From: Hermatobates lingyangjiaoensis
Taxonomy: Eukaryota > Arthropoda > Insecta > Hemiptera > Hermatobatidae
Assembly (NCBI GenBank): GCA_026182355.1
Contig: JAPFBL010000239.1
Coordinates: 186,001-250,000 of the forward strand
Length of the DNA stretch: 64,000 nt
Reading direction: 5' to 3'
The notes beneath the pieces were generated by a model. It saw nothing but the letters and a program-made list of their open reading frames with translations, had not been told where the DNA came from and ran no database searches. Shown piece by piece: positions 1-12,964 of the stretch. How positions within the stretch are numbered: position 1 is the stretch's first letter; each line of letters starts with the position of its first letter. The translations under genes and the position numbers were made by a program.

Positions 1-1164
1 TTTTAAGGTGATTTGTTAATTAAAGATGTACGATAATTAAAGTTATTAATCTCTAAACGAAAGATTTATATTTTGAATTATCTTTACATTTTGGTTTTTA
101 ACAGAATTATTATACTGGGAATTTTATGGCTTCTTAGTATTTAATAAGATCATTTTCCTTCCCCTTTGTCAAATAACATATATACGAATTTTTTTTTAAT
201 GAGTGTTATCATTTACCTGCACAATATTATTCCTGTTACATCTCTTATAAGTCAATAATATATTTTCATTTTTCCATTAGAAACATCAATTTTATCTCAG
301 TGGATTCGCTCAAAAAATTTCTAAGTTAATGTAAACAATGTAAAAAAATACAAAAAATTCGACAAGTATAGCAGGTGATCTCTTTGTCTGGAATAAACAA
401 ACAGTTTTTATATCGTTATTGCTCTTTCCCGTAATTGAAACTTCATGAATTTTTTTTTTGTGACTTGCTAATTTTTTGTTCCATTTTTGGTCAAATTTTC
501 ATTGTTTTTTAACGAGCCGTTTAGCGTCAAAAAATCATTTTCTGTAAACACAAATCGTACTGTAACGCCCCTTTAGCGAAAGTAATTTAAAAAAAAAAAT
601 ATCTCAACTCATTCGCCATATAATGTTCTATTTGTAGGCATAGTTTCATTTTTGTCCGTCAAACAGTATGGCTTGTATCGCTCTCACAAGGTTTGAGATT
701 GAATTATAAGTCAAAAATTTTTACATTTTATTGAAAAAAAAATATTTCCTGTTGTCTTAAAATTCTGAATATATTTTTCGTTTGTTGCATTTGAAACCTC
801 AAAGATAATGTCAAAATTTCAAAACTCTAGGGTTATCAGTTTAGGAGAAATAAATGTTTTAAAAAAAACGGTTTTTGGCAAAAAAAGTGACTTTCCCATC
901 ATGCATAATTCTTCCCAAACAATAGGGATCTTCGTCTTTTGGGGCCCATTTTTGTGTAAAATATCAACTTGATCCATCAAAGATTCTGGACCGTAGCGTC
1001 GTAACAAGCAATGCTAACACACTCACCCACCCATCCACAAACACACAGACATCATCGTAAAAACGTCATAAAACGACTTCTGGTACCTCAAAACATGTAA
1101 TTCCGTCAAAATCTCGAGATCGAATTTTTTCACGATGACTATACTTTACTTATAGTAAAGTAAA
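1..1164 (+). repeat. Dispersed repeat R1, long copy (left end cut by window)
   Basis: This block recurs almost base for base at 53655-54829, and its 3' half recurs at about 11750-12405 and inverted at 12965-13350. Every copy has the same 3' end: a segment rich in CACCC and CACACA, then the words CTCGAGATCGAA and CACGATCACTATA, then a short palindrome (CTTTAC-TTATA-GTAAAG). No ORF of note runs through it; the 62-codon minus-strand frame at 819-1007 is not conserved enough to call a gene. A constant 3' end with variable 5' extent suggests a retroposed or rolling-circle element, but I cannot assign a superfamily. Confidence 0.8.
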
Positions 1165-2067
1165 AAGAATAAGTTCACTTTAATTTTATATGAAATATGT
1201 GATTTTTATACTGTCCGCTAGCGGCAGAGTATTTAAGTACGCGCAGACAACATGAAAGCAACACAGTGGTGTCACTACCACAAGGAGGTGGTAGCATTGA
1301 ATGCCTGTTCAGCGTCTGTTGGTATAATATTCTCTTACCCTTTGACCTCGCACCTTCACCAGCGAAATATCTCTATCAGAAAGAAGAAAGAAGTGGATAC
1401 AGAGTGTCGGATTTTAATAAAGATTTTTTATAATTGACTTATCCTTCTTTGCACTAATTATTAGTATCAGTGACTAATACAGAGTAAAAAGTGACTTATT
1501 GTTAGTTGTATGTAATTTTGTAATTACCTTACTGGCCTAGTCCCCGTGAGATCAGATTAAGCTGTATTCGGCCCCCAGAACAAAATGAGTTAACCGTAGA
1601 ATTTATCGCAAAAAAACAGTGATAACCGCATATTGATCAGGTTAAGAAATAGTTTCATTCAAAATATAAAATATGAGGTGGGGATACTTGGTTGGAAGTC
1701 AGAGAAATTATTTTGAAAGAGTCTATATTTAAACTATTGTGGATAATGGTTTCGTTTTATAAACAATAGATTCTAAATTGTCAATAAAGAATCAATTGCG
1801 AAAGCACACCCGCTCAAAAACCGATACAAATACAGCTATTCTAACAATACAGAAAGCAGGTCGTCGAGCCTCAAAATATGAAAAATCCATTACAAAGTTA
1901 AATAAACTTTTCTTGATTACTGCACTTGTTAATCCTCTAAGGGAGGGATGTTAGCCTGAGGTAATATGGAAAACAGTTCCAGGCTAATATCCAAGAAGAA
2001 AAGGGGGTGTTTTAGTTGGTAGTCTGGTTTACTGGGAGCCCATCACTATGTGCTTAAACGCATTTCA
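1165..2067. other. Unassigned AT-rich stretch
   Basis: I see no gene, RNA gene or transposon terminus here. The 61-codon frame at 1252-1437 has no recognisable motif and no coding context. Confidence 0.5.
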
Positions 2068-2094
2068 CCCCCCCCCCCCCCCCCCAAAAAAAAA
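2068..2094 (+). repeat. Poly-C / poly-A homopolymer junction
   Basis: A run of 18 C is followed at once by 9 A. It lies about 40 bp before the 71-bp minisatellite. Its length is likely variable between individuals and unreliable in assembly. Confidence 0.9.
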
Positions 2095-2134
2095 GGAGGG
2101 GCTGTTAGTACTGAAGACTGAGTGCGGGATTCTT

Positions 2135-3839
2135 GGTCAATGCCCAATGGTCAAGGGTCAGCTAGCCATGTACAACAGGCATCTTCGCCTTTTACCACTT
2201 CCTTTGGTCATAGCCCAAGGGTCAAGGGTCAGCTAGCCATGCACAACAGGCATCTTGGCCTTTTACCACTTCCTTTGGTCATAGCCCAAGGGTCAAGGGT
2301 CAGCTAGCCATGCACAACAGGCATCTTCGCCTTTTACCACTTCCTTTGGTCATAGCCCAAGGGTCAAGGGTCAGCTAGCCATGCACAACAGGCATCTTCG
2401 CCTTTTACCACTTCCTTTGGTCATAGCCCAAGGGTCAAGGGTCAGCTAGCCATGCACAACAGGCATCTTCGCCTTTTACCACTTCCTTTGGTCATAGCCC
2501 AAGGGTCAAGGGTCAGCTAGCCATGCACAACAGGCATCTTCGCCTTTTACCACTTCCTTTGGTCATAGCCCAAGGGTCAAGGGTCAGCTAGCCATGCACA
2601 ACAGGCATCTTCGCCTTTTACCACTTCCTTTGGTCATAGCCCAATGGTCAAGGGTCAGCTAGCCATGCACAACAGGCATCTTCGCCTTTTACCACTTCCT
2701 TTGGTCATAGCCCAAGGGTCAAGGGTCAGCTAGCCATGCACAACAGGCATCTTCGCCTTTTACCACTTCCTTTGGTCATAGCCCAAGGGTCAAGGGTCAG
2801 CTAGCCATGCACAACAGGCATCTTCGCCTTTTACCACTTCCTTTGGTCATAGCCCAAGGGTCAAGGGTCAGCTAGCCATGCACAACAGGCATCTTCGCCT
2901 TTTACCACTTCCTTTGGTCATAGCCCAAGGGTCAAGGGTCAGCTAGCCATGCACAACAGGCATCTTGCCTTTTACCACTTCCTTTGGTCATAGCCCAAGG
3001 GTCAAGGGTCAGCTAGCCATGCACAACAGGCATCTTCGCCTTTTACCACTTCCTTTGGTCATAGCCCAAGGGTCAAGGGTCAGCTAGCCATGCACAACAG
3101 GCATCTTCGCCTTTTACCACTTCCTTTGGTCATAGCCCAAGGGTCAAGGGTCAGCTAGCCATGCACAACAGGCATCTTCGCCTTTCACCACTTCATTTGG
3201 TCATAGCCCAAGGTTCAAGGGTCAGCTAGCCATGCACAACAGGCATCTTCGCCTTTTACCACTTCCTTTGGTCATAGCCCAAGGGTCAAGGGTCAGCTAG
3301 CCATGCACAACAGGCATCTACGCCTTTTACCACTTCCTTTGGTCATAGCCCAAGGGTCAAGGGTCAGCTAGCCATGCACAACAGGCATCTTCGCCTTTTA
3401 CCACTTCCTTTGGTCATAGCCCAAGGGTCAAGGGTCAGCTAGCCATGCACAACAGGCATCTTGGCCTTTTACCACTTCCTTTGGTCATAGCCCAAGGGTC
3501 AGCTAGCCATGCACAACAGGCATCTTCGCCTTTTACCACTTCCTTTGGTCATAGCCCAAGGGTCAAGGGTCAGCTAGCCATGCACAACAGGCATCTTGCC
3601 TTTTACCACTTCCTTTGGTCATAGCCCAAGGGTCAAGGGTCAGCTAGCCATGCACAACAGGCATCTTCGCCTTTTACCACTTCCTTTGGTCATAGCCCAA
3701 GGGTCAAGGGTCAGCTAGCCATGCACAACAGGCATCTTCGCCTTTTACCACTTCCTTTGGTCATAGCCCAAGGGTCAAGGGTCAGCTAGCCATGCACAAC
3801 AGGCATCTTCGCCTTTTACCACTTCCTTTGGTCATAGCC
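2135..3839 (+). repeat. 71-bp minisatellite, 24 copies
   Basis: The word GCTAGCCATG recurs at 2161, 2232, 2303 and onward to 3785, spaced 71 bp apart. Exceptions are a 70-bp step after 2942, a 64-bp step after 3438 and a 70-bp step after 3573. Units are nearly identical, with scattered single changes such as TTCGCC to TTGGCC or TTGCC, which indicates recent expansion or homogenisation. The right edge is abrupt inside a unit (AGCCCTATATTTT). Short frames in it (2048-2236, 2122-2307) are by-products of the repeat. Each unit contains the sub-repeat AAGGGTC-AAGGGTC. Confidence 0.97.
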
Positions 3840-5432
3840 CTATATTTTTCATGAGGAGATAGAAATTCACTTAGCCTGGAGAAGAAAGGACAAAAAGCAG
3901 GAAGTCCCAAGCCAGGAGAGTTCCAATAGGTCAAATTTAACTTCACTAAACGATTATCCGGTAAAATTTACATCATCAAGTAGAAACAAAAATCCACTTA
4001 AAAAAAATGTATGGTACATTTATAAGAAAACTATGTCAGACTACCTTAAAACATGAATAGTCTCCTTTATTTATCTGAGGTATTTATTTAGATTTATTGT
4101 ATTACTGAAAGAATGTTAAAAATATATATTACGTTTACAATGTAAAAAGTAATATTATGCAATGTTATGTGGTTTAAATAAAAAAAACACACAAATCGGA
4201 CTCATCGAGATAAATTTTACAATAATAGTTGTACAAATAGTTAAAAATACGAGTAAAAATGCAATAGTTAATAACAAATAAGTAATTTGTAATAGTTAAT
4301 ACAAATTAATGTTTGCAATGATTGCCCGACTAAACTTATAGTAATATAAGAAATGCTAAGAGTTTGAAATAATTTGAACTTATATTTAACTGTTACATAC
4401 AGCTAAGGTAATTATAGTAATCAGTAATGTGAACTTTCCTGATAAATCATTTTCCCAGATTTTTATGTTTAATGATAATGAATTTCAACATGGAAGCAAA
4501 CAGTCTTAACTAAAGAAGAACGGTGTAGTGTTTGATAACTATGAATATGGTACAGGTACATGGTTTTACAAGTACGAATATTATCACACTTGAAATTTCG
4601 TACTCGATATAAGAGTTGGGCGTTACTATAATACATCAATAATAATCATTTGTTTGGGGCGATATTTCATGGGGTTTACTTTGAGGACCTCCTTTGATGG
4701 AGTACTGCCGACAGTGGCCTCACTGCTCCAGCCTGAATGACGTGTCAAGTCGCAATGACGTTTCATGAAAAGTTTGCAATAGTAATCATGAGTTGTTAGT
4801 CCATATTTGCGCATGGCTACATCTTAATCTCCTTTCTATTGTTACGATGTTAACATTACTCAACGAGTTTAGACCAGTAAATAAACAATTCAACACAACT
4901 AAACTGTTACAATGCTCACCAAAATTGATTCATTCCACTGAACTGGCGGTAAAGGAGTTTAGATATTTCTTTTTCTCTTGAAAACGACTATTTCATTTGA
5001 TAGCTGTCACCTTTACACTGAAGCTATAAAGATTACAATAAAAGTTAGAAGAGCTGAGAGATGGAGCTGCAGTGTTGAGTGACAAATCGACAGAAGCAAT
5101 CACTTGACTCAAGTGGTGCTCCAGAACCCTCTCCACCCAACTACTAGATTAAATTCTACTCATTATAACGTCTGATTATAATAAGTCATCAAAACCAATC
5201 ATTTGCACATCTCTTATGAATTTAATTTAAATTCATTCTCATGTCGGAAATGAATAATACATAAAGGCAAATACAGACAAACGTAGAGGAGATTTTAAGA
5301 TATGTTGTTTTAACAAAAAACTAATTTTCTCTTAAAAACTTGAGAATGTAGCTACATCAACCTCTGAAAACCTAATAAGAATGAATAACTGAATGACAAA
5401 AATATGGAAGTTTGCCCCGCGCGGGCACATGC
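3840..5432. other. Unassigned AT-rich stretch
   Basis: No terminal repeats, tRNA-like boxes or protein-like frames are recognisable. Two overlapping opposite-strand frames of 62 codons near 4626-4981 have no family resemblance and are taken as chance. Confidence 0.5.
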
Positions 5433-5815
5433 CAGAGGCGGTATTTTCAGGGTGTAAAATTCCTTGATTGTAATTCCATGAATATAAAAATTAAAAGTAA
5501 AAATTTATTATAAATTTGTTTTTAATTTGCACATATTACAGTTGATAATCTGTTTAAAAAGAATATTATATAAATAAAACATAAAAAAAATTAAAATCAT
5601 AAAAAACTAAAAAAAAATCTGAAATTTTATACCAAAATGAGTTTTTAAAGTCGTAATTCATTTGACGTTTTATATGTGTAATAGTGTTTTAAGTGAATTT
5701 TTCAACTGTAATACTTGCAAATTAAAATAAATGAATTTTACATTTGTCAAAAGTATTTTTTTAAAGTGGTTGAAAGTATATTATATTTGTTTTCGTAACC
5801 AATATGGTTACTTTG
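5433..5815 (+). mobile_element. hAT-type non-autonomous element M1, degraded copy
   Basis: It starts with CAGAGGCGG and carries the M1 internal words GATTGTAATTCCATGA, AAATCATAAAAA and TTTGCACATATTACAG, which also occur at 6528, 35865, 36588, 40522 and 56141. The best preserved M1 copies have hAT-like CAGTGGCG termini with 8-bp duplications. Internal order differs from the complete copies, so this one is rearranged or partial. Confidence 0.6.
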
Positions 5816-5880
5816 GCTTATAGTCCAAAACGTCCCGAAAATAACGCTAGGACTTATTTTTGGAAAAAGACGGCATTATG
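5816..5880 (+). mobile_element. Fragment of TIR element T1
   Basis: The words CCGAAAATAA, GCTAGGACTTATTTTTGG and AAAAGACGG match the outer parts of the T1 elements at 32829-33323 and 52100-52599. Only about 65 bp remain. Confidence 0.5.
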
Positions 5881-6527
5881 AAAGTTTTAACGAACTTTTA
5901 ATTGTGACTCCAGGGCCAAATTCAGGCTTCATTTCAAAAGACAAAACCCTTTGTTCATAATCTTTTTAAATTACTTTAGCTTTGTCAGTTAATTATATTG
6001 ATTACCCACCCGTTTGTTGATAAGTTACTTATATTACAGCTCAGTGATGACCATTACGGATTTTTAAACATAAAATAGATTTTATAATATAAAAGTATAC
6101 TTCCAAGAAATCCTTTTGAAAGATATACAGAATGATCAATTGTGGACTAAACTGGCTCAAGTTGGATGCGGTCCAGCAGAGGTGGGCCTGCCTCCGTAAT
6201 ATATCACCCGCTCTGTTTACTTCTCATCCCTTATCATCCCATCAACCCTTGCTTATTGATTCAACCCCTTCCACTATCCAATACACTTTCTTCAATTTAT
6301 CGAAAGAAAACATAACCAATACTAAAGTAAAAACGATTCCTATGATTAATAGACTTTGACTTTTATGTTATTTTTATTTCAAACTAACTGTCCCATTTGG
6401 CCTTACTTTAGTTTGCGATATCTCGGGATGAGATATATCAGCAGCTTATAGGCGAAATTAATATTGGGTGAACAGTCAAGGTCAATATTGCTTGCTAGCT
6501 TAACAGGTCGGTAGAAAACGTCTTCGT

Positions 6528-6960
6528 CAGTGGTGTCATCATTTCATGGGGTAAAAATAAAAAAAGAAAAAAAATTATAAAAAGATAACAAAAAATCTGA
6601 AATTTGATACCAAATTAAGTTTTTAATCGTTTATTATGTTTTATTTGTTAATATTTTTTGAAAAAGGATTTTCAGCTGTAATATTTGTAAATTAAAAATA
6701 AATTAATTTTAAATTTTTCAAAGCTACTTTTTAATGGGGTTAATAATTTATTATATTTATTCGCATAGCTAGTTAATTTAATTAAACAATTTTTTTATGA
6801 TTTGAATTATATATTTTTGTTTTGAAAAATCGTTGATTTTCTTTGATGATGACTGTATATGTATACGAGTATTGTAGTAAAATGGAAGTCTGCGACTAAT
6901 TAACAGCAGTCTAAAATTAGATCCTTGATTGTAATTCTATGAAAATAAATATTTTCAGTT
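6528..6960 (+). mobile_element. hAT-type element M1, partial copy
   Basis: It begins CAGTGGTGTCATC and contains the M1 body, including GATTGTAATTCTATGA near its end. I did not find a clear right terminus or a matching 8-bp duplication. Confidence 0.6.
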
Positions 6961-7334
6961 TTCGGCGTTAACGGATTATACGCAAGAATCATTGCCTTAA
7001 CGGATCAGTGGAAAAGGAAACATTAAATTATTTTACAACTTTCTCCTACAAGAATACCTACAGTCACGAACAGGTTTATAACAAACTATGAACACAATAA
7101 CATGGTGTATTATATAATAAGGCAAAAGAAAATTGAGATGGTATACTCATCAAATCATTACTTTAAAATTCCAATGATCTCCGAATCGAAAGAATGATAA
7201 TTACAATATTAGAAGCAGATTCTGTCACCTCAGTTTCTATAAAGAACATAAGCATATATCACGTACGGAACCACTAATATATATTGAGTTACCTTATTCT
7301 ATCTTTACAAGTCTTTTATTTTAAAGATTCTTAT

Positions 7335-7660
7335 TAGGTTAGGTTAGGTTGCAGTGGCAGTCTCACAAGGGAACACACTTAGGCCGAGCATTGGCCCTTT
7401 GTGATACCACACAATGAAGATTGATTCTACAGTGGGAGTCCTAAATTTTGCCTAACTCAAGTGTATTTAGAGTAGGGATCTTTAACGAGTACCTGACATC
7501 GTACAAGCTCAGGACCAACAGTTTAACGTCCTTCTCCGAGGGACGATGTGCTCAGATTTATTCACCTCCCGCGTGAATAAATCGAGGGCCAGGTGGGGAT
7601 CGAACCCCGGTCCTATCAGTTCAGAGGCGAGCACGTAACCACTGAGCTAGCCTGGCCATT
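7335..7660 (-). mobile_element. tRNA-derived SINE with 11-bp target duplication
   Basis: On the minus strand the head begins GGCCAGGCTAGCTCAGTGG. It contains a canonical RNA polymerase III A box (TAGCTCAGTGG) and B box (GGTTCGATCCC), and closes with ACCTGGCC, which pairs with the first bases as an acceptor-like stem. The body carries GCGGGAGGTGAATAAAT and a conserved core, then a tail of AACCTAACCT repeats. The flanks carry AAGATTCTTAT at 7324-7334 and 7661-7671, a perfect target-site duplication. Same family as 9257, 23624 and 31648. Confidence 0.92.
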
Positions 7661-7809
7661 AAGATTCTTATAAACAATGAATTTAAAAGAGATTGTTAAA
7701 CAGGCATACCGAACGAGTTGGGACTGTACACGGGCAATCTAGAATTTAGCGTGCTTGCTCCTAATATAAGAGGTCCCGACAGACCAAATCATCTAGCTTT
7801 CAAATAGAT

Positions 7810-8386
7810 CAGGAGTTCTCAACCTTTGTTTGCTTGTGGACCCCCTAAAAGCTACTTGTGGACTCCCTAAAAGCTACTCGTGGACCCCAATCCCCCCGGA
7901 TACTTAAAAAACATAATTATACGAATTTATAAATAAATATTTGTTTGTAGGTAAATGAATATCGTTATTTATGAAATAATTTCATTACATCTACAACGCA
8001 TGCGAAAATACAAAAATGTTTTTAAAACAATAACAAAATATTTCTTCAATAACATTTTATAAAGTATCCAATAAAAAATAAATAAATAGTAACAGAATCA
8101 ATTTTGAATGTACCATAAAGAGAAGAGCAATAGAAAATTTTAAAACATTGGAACATTTTAACAAACTGACGAGGATATTAGGCCTTATATTTTAATTATG
8201 TTTGAATATTGTACGGCCAAAGCTTACTACGCTTTGATTTATTTTTGGTTTGCTGATGAATTCATTTAAACTTAACTTAGAGCTCTAACCACGTGTCATG
8301 GACCTTCAGAATACTACTTTCCTCATGGACCCCAGTAATCCTCTGTGGACCCCTGGGGTCCATGTGGACCACGTTGAGAACCACTG
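7810..8386. mobile_element. hAT-type MITE with perfect 8-bp duplication
   Basis: The termini are CAGGAGTTCTCAACC and, at the other end, GGTTGAGAACCACTG-like sequence. AAATAGAT flanks both sides (7802-7809 and 8387-8394). The ends are rich in GTGGACCCC and GGGGTCCATGTGGACC. It is 577 bp long with no transposase frame, so it is non-autonomous. A related right-end fragment lies at 44585-44692. Confidence 0.93.
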
Positions 8387-9256
8387 AAATAGATGAATTT
8401 CATGCTAGTCGAGTAAAATGACATGTTCATCATGTAGTTCATAGGATTAAAGTATCCTTTACAATACGAATCACAGATCCCAACATGTAAAATGGCTGCT
8501 CTGTAGCCTTAACGGTTGAAACACCTCACAAAAAAACCAGCATATTCTACTAACACAAGCATATTATATCAAACAACGTCATTAGTTAATCACACTGTGA
8601 TTGAACCAATGTAGTGACTCGAAAATTTTGTATTAAAACATGAAACTTACTCATTAGTTTGTTGTAATTATGATTTTCTGACAAATATTGGATATTATTT
8701 TTAAATAAAAAGGTTGTGAACAAGTAACAGAAGTGAAGGCTTTTAGTGATATTTGTAGAAGGCCTAAAGGAGGATAAGTGCAAGCTCTTCCTAACGCGAC
8801 TTTCCTCTGACTTCACTAAGCAGGTAATCAATCAAAGTTCGCTCCTCTCCAAAGTCCTCTAACTTTGCTAAACCATTCAGTGACGCCTGTACACTAAGAA
8901 CCTAGGATTTCTTCTTGATGTGCCACATAAGACACATTTCAGCAACAATTAAGGACATAAAACCTACTTCCATTACTCCTTTATAATAAATACATATTTT
9001 TAAAGTCATATTAATACATTTATTTTGTCATATTAATAAAATTGATATAAATATCCATTAGCTACGGCCACAAGCAATGCTCTACTGCATCAGATCCTTT
9101 GGTAGGTCGTAACGTTTTATTCACAAATCTAATTTGTCGGTCTATAAAATTACTATACTGCTGTGATAAAACAATAGAATTACTATTTATTTTATTTATT
9201 ATTTATTACAAAATATTGAGCAGTAAATAGGTTTATCAAAGTAATGTCTGATTAGA
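8387..9256. other. Unassigned AT-rich stretch
   Basis: An 81-codon minus-strand frame at 8586-8831 has low-complexity composition and no recognised motif. Nothing else is supported. Confidence 0.45.
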
Positions 9257-9570
9257 GGGCCAGGTTAGCGCAGTGGCTAACATACTCTCCTCTGGGCTGG
9301 TAGTCCAGGGTTTGATCCCCACCTGGCCCTCGATTTATTTACGCGGGAGGTGAATAAATGTGATTGTGTCGTCCCTCAAAGAGGACGTTAAGCCGTCGGT
9401 CCCAAGCCTGTACAATGCCAGGTACTCATTAATGATCCCTACTCAAAATGTTCTTGAGTTAGGCAAAATTGAGGACTCCCAATGTAGAATCTGTAGAATC
9501 ACCGATCAAACAAAAACCGGTAAACGGTTGACGTTATCACCCGCTAGCGGATTGGTTTAAACAATAAAAA
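9257..9570 (+). mobile_element. tRNA-derived SINE, plus-strand copy
   Basis: The head GGCCAGGTTAGCGCAGTGG holds an A box (TAGCGCAGTGG). A B-box-like GGGTTTGATCC follows at 9308-9320. GCCAGGT and ACCTGGC can form a 7-bp acceptor-like stem. The body matches the SINE at 7335. The 3' tail differs: it runs through CCGATCAAACAAAA and ends GGTTTAAACAATAAAAA, a tail also seen alone at 24592-24675. The 66-codon frame across it is not a gene. Confidence 0.85.
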
Positions 9571-10460
9571 AAATAAGGGATTAATGAAGAAATAAAAATA
9601 CTCAATAGTTCAATCAAATCAAATACATAGTACTTTACAATAGGACAATAGAAACACTACTTCTTTACGGCAAAATCTGTTGTATTAGACATTTATATCG
9701 TTCATTTAGTACGCTAAATGAATGCTAATATGTAATATATTGCTAATTATGCTAAATGCATGCTAAGTATGTAATATATTATATTACATGCTATCGAATC
9801 TCAGTCGGTAAAATCAATTATAAATTTAAAAAAAAGTCAAAAATTGGCTCAAAATGTATAATTACGTTAAAATCTGGAGGAAGATTTTTTTTCACTATTA
9901 GTAGTAATTTTGAAAAAATAATATATATACAAAATTATAATAATGACAGTGTATAGGTAAATCCAAGGAAGAATTAAATGGAAGCGCAGCATTTGTTGCT
10001 GCTTCAACCTCAGTAATTTAGTTTTAGCTTTGAGAAACCCTTGAAGCCTGAAGACTTTGAAAACTTTAAGAGGAAGGATATTTATTAGGATTGTTTATTT
10101 AATCATCCTTAAAGTAATTAGTAAGAAAGAAGAGGTTACAGTAGTGTCAATAGATTTTCATTTGAATGCATTTAGTTTTGAAGACAGACAAACATTTGGT
10201 AATGGTAGGTCTAAAAAGGGAATTGACGCAAGAGGCACTCGCGTCGACTGGAGATGACAGATGTTCTTGCCATCCTCTCAAACAAACACTTCCATCTCTC
10301 GCCAGATCTCCAAAACAATTTCACATTACTTGTCTCTTGGCATAACACAAAGTGCTAGCAAAAACAATACTATTTAACAAAACCAGATCGTAAAAACAAA
10401 ACATTTTTTTATTTTTAGGTTCACAAGTGTGAGAGTACTCTTACAATAATAAGCATGTCT
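9571..10460. other. Unassigned AT-rich stretch
   Basis: No structure recognised. Two 66-codon frames (9756-9956, 10057-10257) have no family resemblance. Confidence 0.45.
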
Positions 10461-10535
10461 AGGCCAGTCTAGTTAGGTGGTTAACCTGCTTCATGCTGGT
10501 ACTGCAAATTAAAAACTCCCGTGTTTCGAACTGTT
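10461..10535 (+). repeat. tRNA-like sequence (SINE head or tRNA pseudogene)
   Basis: TAGTTAGGTGG fits an A box, and GTGTTTCGAACTG about 55 bp later fits a B box. The arms do not fold into a full cloverleaf, so this is read as a diverged tRNA-derived repeat and not as a functional tRNA. Confidence 0.5.
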
Positions 10536-11036
10536 TTCATGTCAAAACATAGTGCATTGGGACTTAAAGGCCTGCCTGGTTGAGAGAAGTTCAACCAGGC
10601 AACCCTTTCGGTTAAACATTTGTAAGATTAGTCGTTTAAGAAAAATAATGATTCCAAAATAATAAAACAACTGGATATCCAGTAAAGATGTTTGTTTTAA
10701 TAAGTAGGTCACTGGAGGAAGGTCGAAACGGTGGCATTCTTTCCATTGTTTGTCAGATTAAATGATTACATTAACTCAGCCTTTTATCACGCTCCCTTCC
10801 CCACACACGAAACCAAGATTAACTTAAAACAACAAACAAAACTAGAAAACCAACAGCCACTCAGCGTGAAACAAGAAAAATGATGGAGGGTCGGTATAAG
10901 GTGTTTGCCTCTGGTACAGATCGCGCTGACCATTGATTACTAACAGACGATATTACAGGAAGACAGGTCAACCACAGGTCCATAACCTAAATAGAATTAG
11001 GTACTCTTCAAAGATCTCTGCTCTAAGTGACTAGAA

Positions 11037-11706
11037 CAGAGTTTCTCAAACTTTTTTCGACGCTAAACACTTTTTGCTTCAGTAACTTTCTCGGGAACCC
11101 CAAAATATAAATATTTGCATCGGCCTTTAAAAAAAAAGTATATTTTTAAAAACAATTAAAAAGTAATATTACTGCAATTGTATTTTTCGAATAAAAATTA
11201 TATATAAAAGATTTTAATTTTCATAACTAGCAATTTTAACACAAGTTAGTTTATTTTGTAATCATTTTTCGCTTTATAGTTGAGAGCTTGATTCTCAAGT
11301 CAGCCCCAGCATTCGATCTACTTCAGTATTCAGTTTTTATGGCAGTATAAAAGGAAAATCCGGTTTTACATAAGTAGGTAGTGGGAAGTGACAGCAATAT
11401 GTGAAGTGATACGTTTGCAGTAGAAATTCGGGAATCAGATAGTTCCAAAAACTGACTAGTGATTCATCCTAAATATGAATCAAATTTTGACCACTTCTAC
11501 TTATGTGTATAAGTAGATATGCACATTATTCAGCTTAATGATTTACAAGAAACACATAATAAATCCATACCACTTGAAAAAATTTAGAAAAATGTTTTTC
11601 TAAATTTTTTTAAGAAACATTTTTTTAGAAATTTAGAAAAATATTTTTCTAAATTTTTTTCGCGGAACCTCAGGCAGTCCGTTAAGACCAACTTTGGGAA
11701 CCTCTG
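11037..11706. mobile_element. hAT-type non-autonomous element, 670 bp
   Basis: The left end is CAGAGTTTCTCAAAC and the right end (reverse complement) is CAGAGGTTCCCAAAG. It is flanked by GACTAGAA (11029-11036) and GACTAGAG (11707-11714), an 8-bp duplication with one change. Near the right end, 11576-11660 holds nested palindromes of AAATTTAGAAAAA and its complement, able to form strong hairpins. No transposase frame. Confidence 0.88.
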
Positions 11707-11749
11707 GACTAGAGTAAGGCAAAGTATATAGGACCCCAGATGAGGTTGT

Positions 11750-12405
11750 ACTACAATTTTTTAAAATGCTAATTTTTTGTTTAACTTTTATGCGAAATTT
11801 CATTGTTCTTAAATAAGCCATTTAGCGTTAAAAAAAATTTGAAAACATGCAATTGACCTTAACACCCTTTTAGTTAATGTAATTTTCAAAATAAATGTCA
11901 TCAACTACACCCTCCCATAATGCGCAAGTTTTAGGTACAATTTCATTTTGAACAGTATGGCTTCTATCGTCCTCAGAAGCTTTCAGGGCTTCTATCGATA
12001 AAAAATTGTTTATCGATTTTTTCAGTTATTGCTTTTGCAGCCTCAAATATAATGCCAAAATTTCAAGACTCTAAAATTAGTAGTACAGGAAAAAAAAACA
12101 TCTAAAAACACACTATTGCCAAAAGAATGACTTTCCCATCATGCATAATTGCTTCCAAACAATAGGGTTCATCTATACTATGAGACCCATTTTTGTGTAA
12201 CATATTAATTTGATCCATCAAACATTTTGGACCGTAGCAACTACAAAAACTTTTGCATACTACTCACCCACCCAGACATACATAGACATCATCGAAAAAA
12301 CTTCATAAAGCTAATTTTGGGGACCTCAAAACATTTAATTCAATCAAAAACTCGAGATCGAATTACTAATGATCACTATACTTTACTTATAGTAAAGTAA
12401 AAAAT
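11750..12405 (+). repeat. Dispersed repeat R1, shorter diverged copy
   Basis: It shares with 1-1164 the words TTTAGCGT, GACTTTCCCATCATGCATAA, CAAACAATAGGG and CCATTTTTGTGTAA, and the end CTCGAGATCGAATTA with the palindrome TTTACTTATAGTAAAG. It is more diverged than the copy at 53655. Confidence 0.8.
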
Positions 12406-12964
12406 TAATATGTACATAACAACATCGTTTCTGTAGTTTACAGTTACTTAGAAAATGAGGAGGAACAGCACTCTATTCTTATATTTACTCTTCGTCCTGC
12501 TAAAATAACATCACTTGAGCTGGAACCATCCAGGGAACATACAACAAGCTTTCATGAAGAACCACAATCGACTTTTCACAAACACTGAAATCTTGGATTC
12601 TTCATTTCTAAAGAAGTTCATTATTTAAAAAAAGTAAATTAAAAAGTAGACAGTAAATTATTTTATAAAATGGTCTTTATTCAAAGATTGGTAAAATAAC
12701 ATCAGTAAATGTTAAGAGACACACGATATTTGACAGCTAAATAATATTAGGTATTAACAATGTTCAATGAACACAGCAGCATCATTAGTGGGTGAAATAC
12801 TGCATTCCATCAAACCAACAATTAACCAATGCATTTCTACAACTGTAATCCTAATCAATATTCCGACACTGCAGCTATCTACAGGTGAAATTAATAGCCA
12901 GATGACTTTTAAGAATAAAAAAAAATTCAATTTCTTAAATTATATGGTTATTCTACTATTTATA
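12406..12964. other. Unassigned AT-rich stretch
   Basis: A 76-codon frame (12767-12997) runs into the inverted R1 copy and has no recognisable domain. Confidence 0.45.

Noticed and set aside
2135..3839. CRISPR-like array of regular repeats
   Set aside because: Units are contiguous with no unique spacers, and the context is eukaryotic. It is a minisatellite.
10461..10535. Functional tRNA gene
   Set aside because: A and B boxes are recognisable but the cloverleaf arms do not pair. The same holds at 62880-62962 and for the SINE heads.
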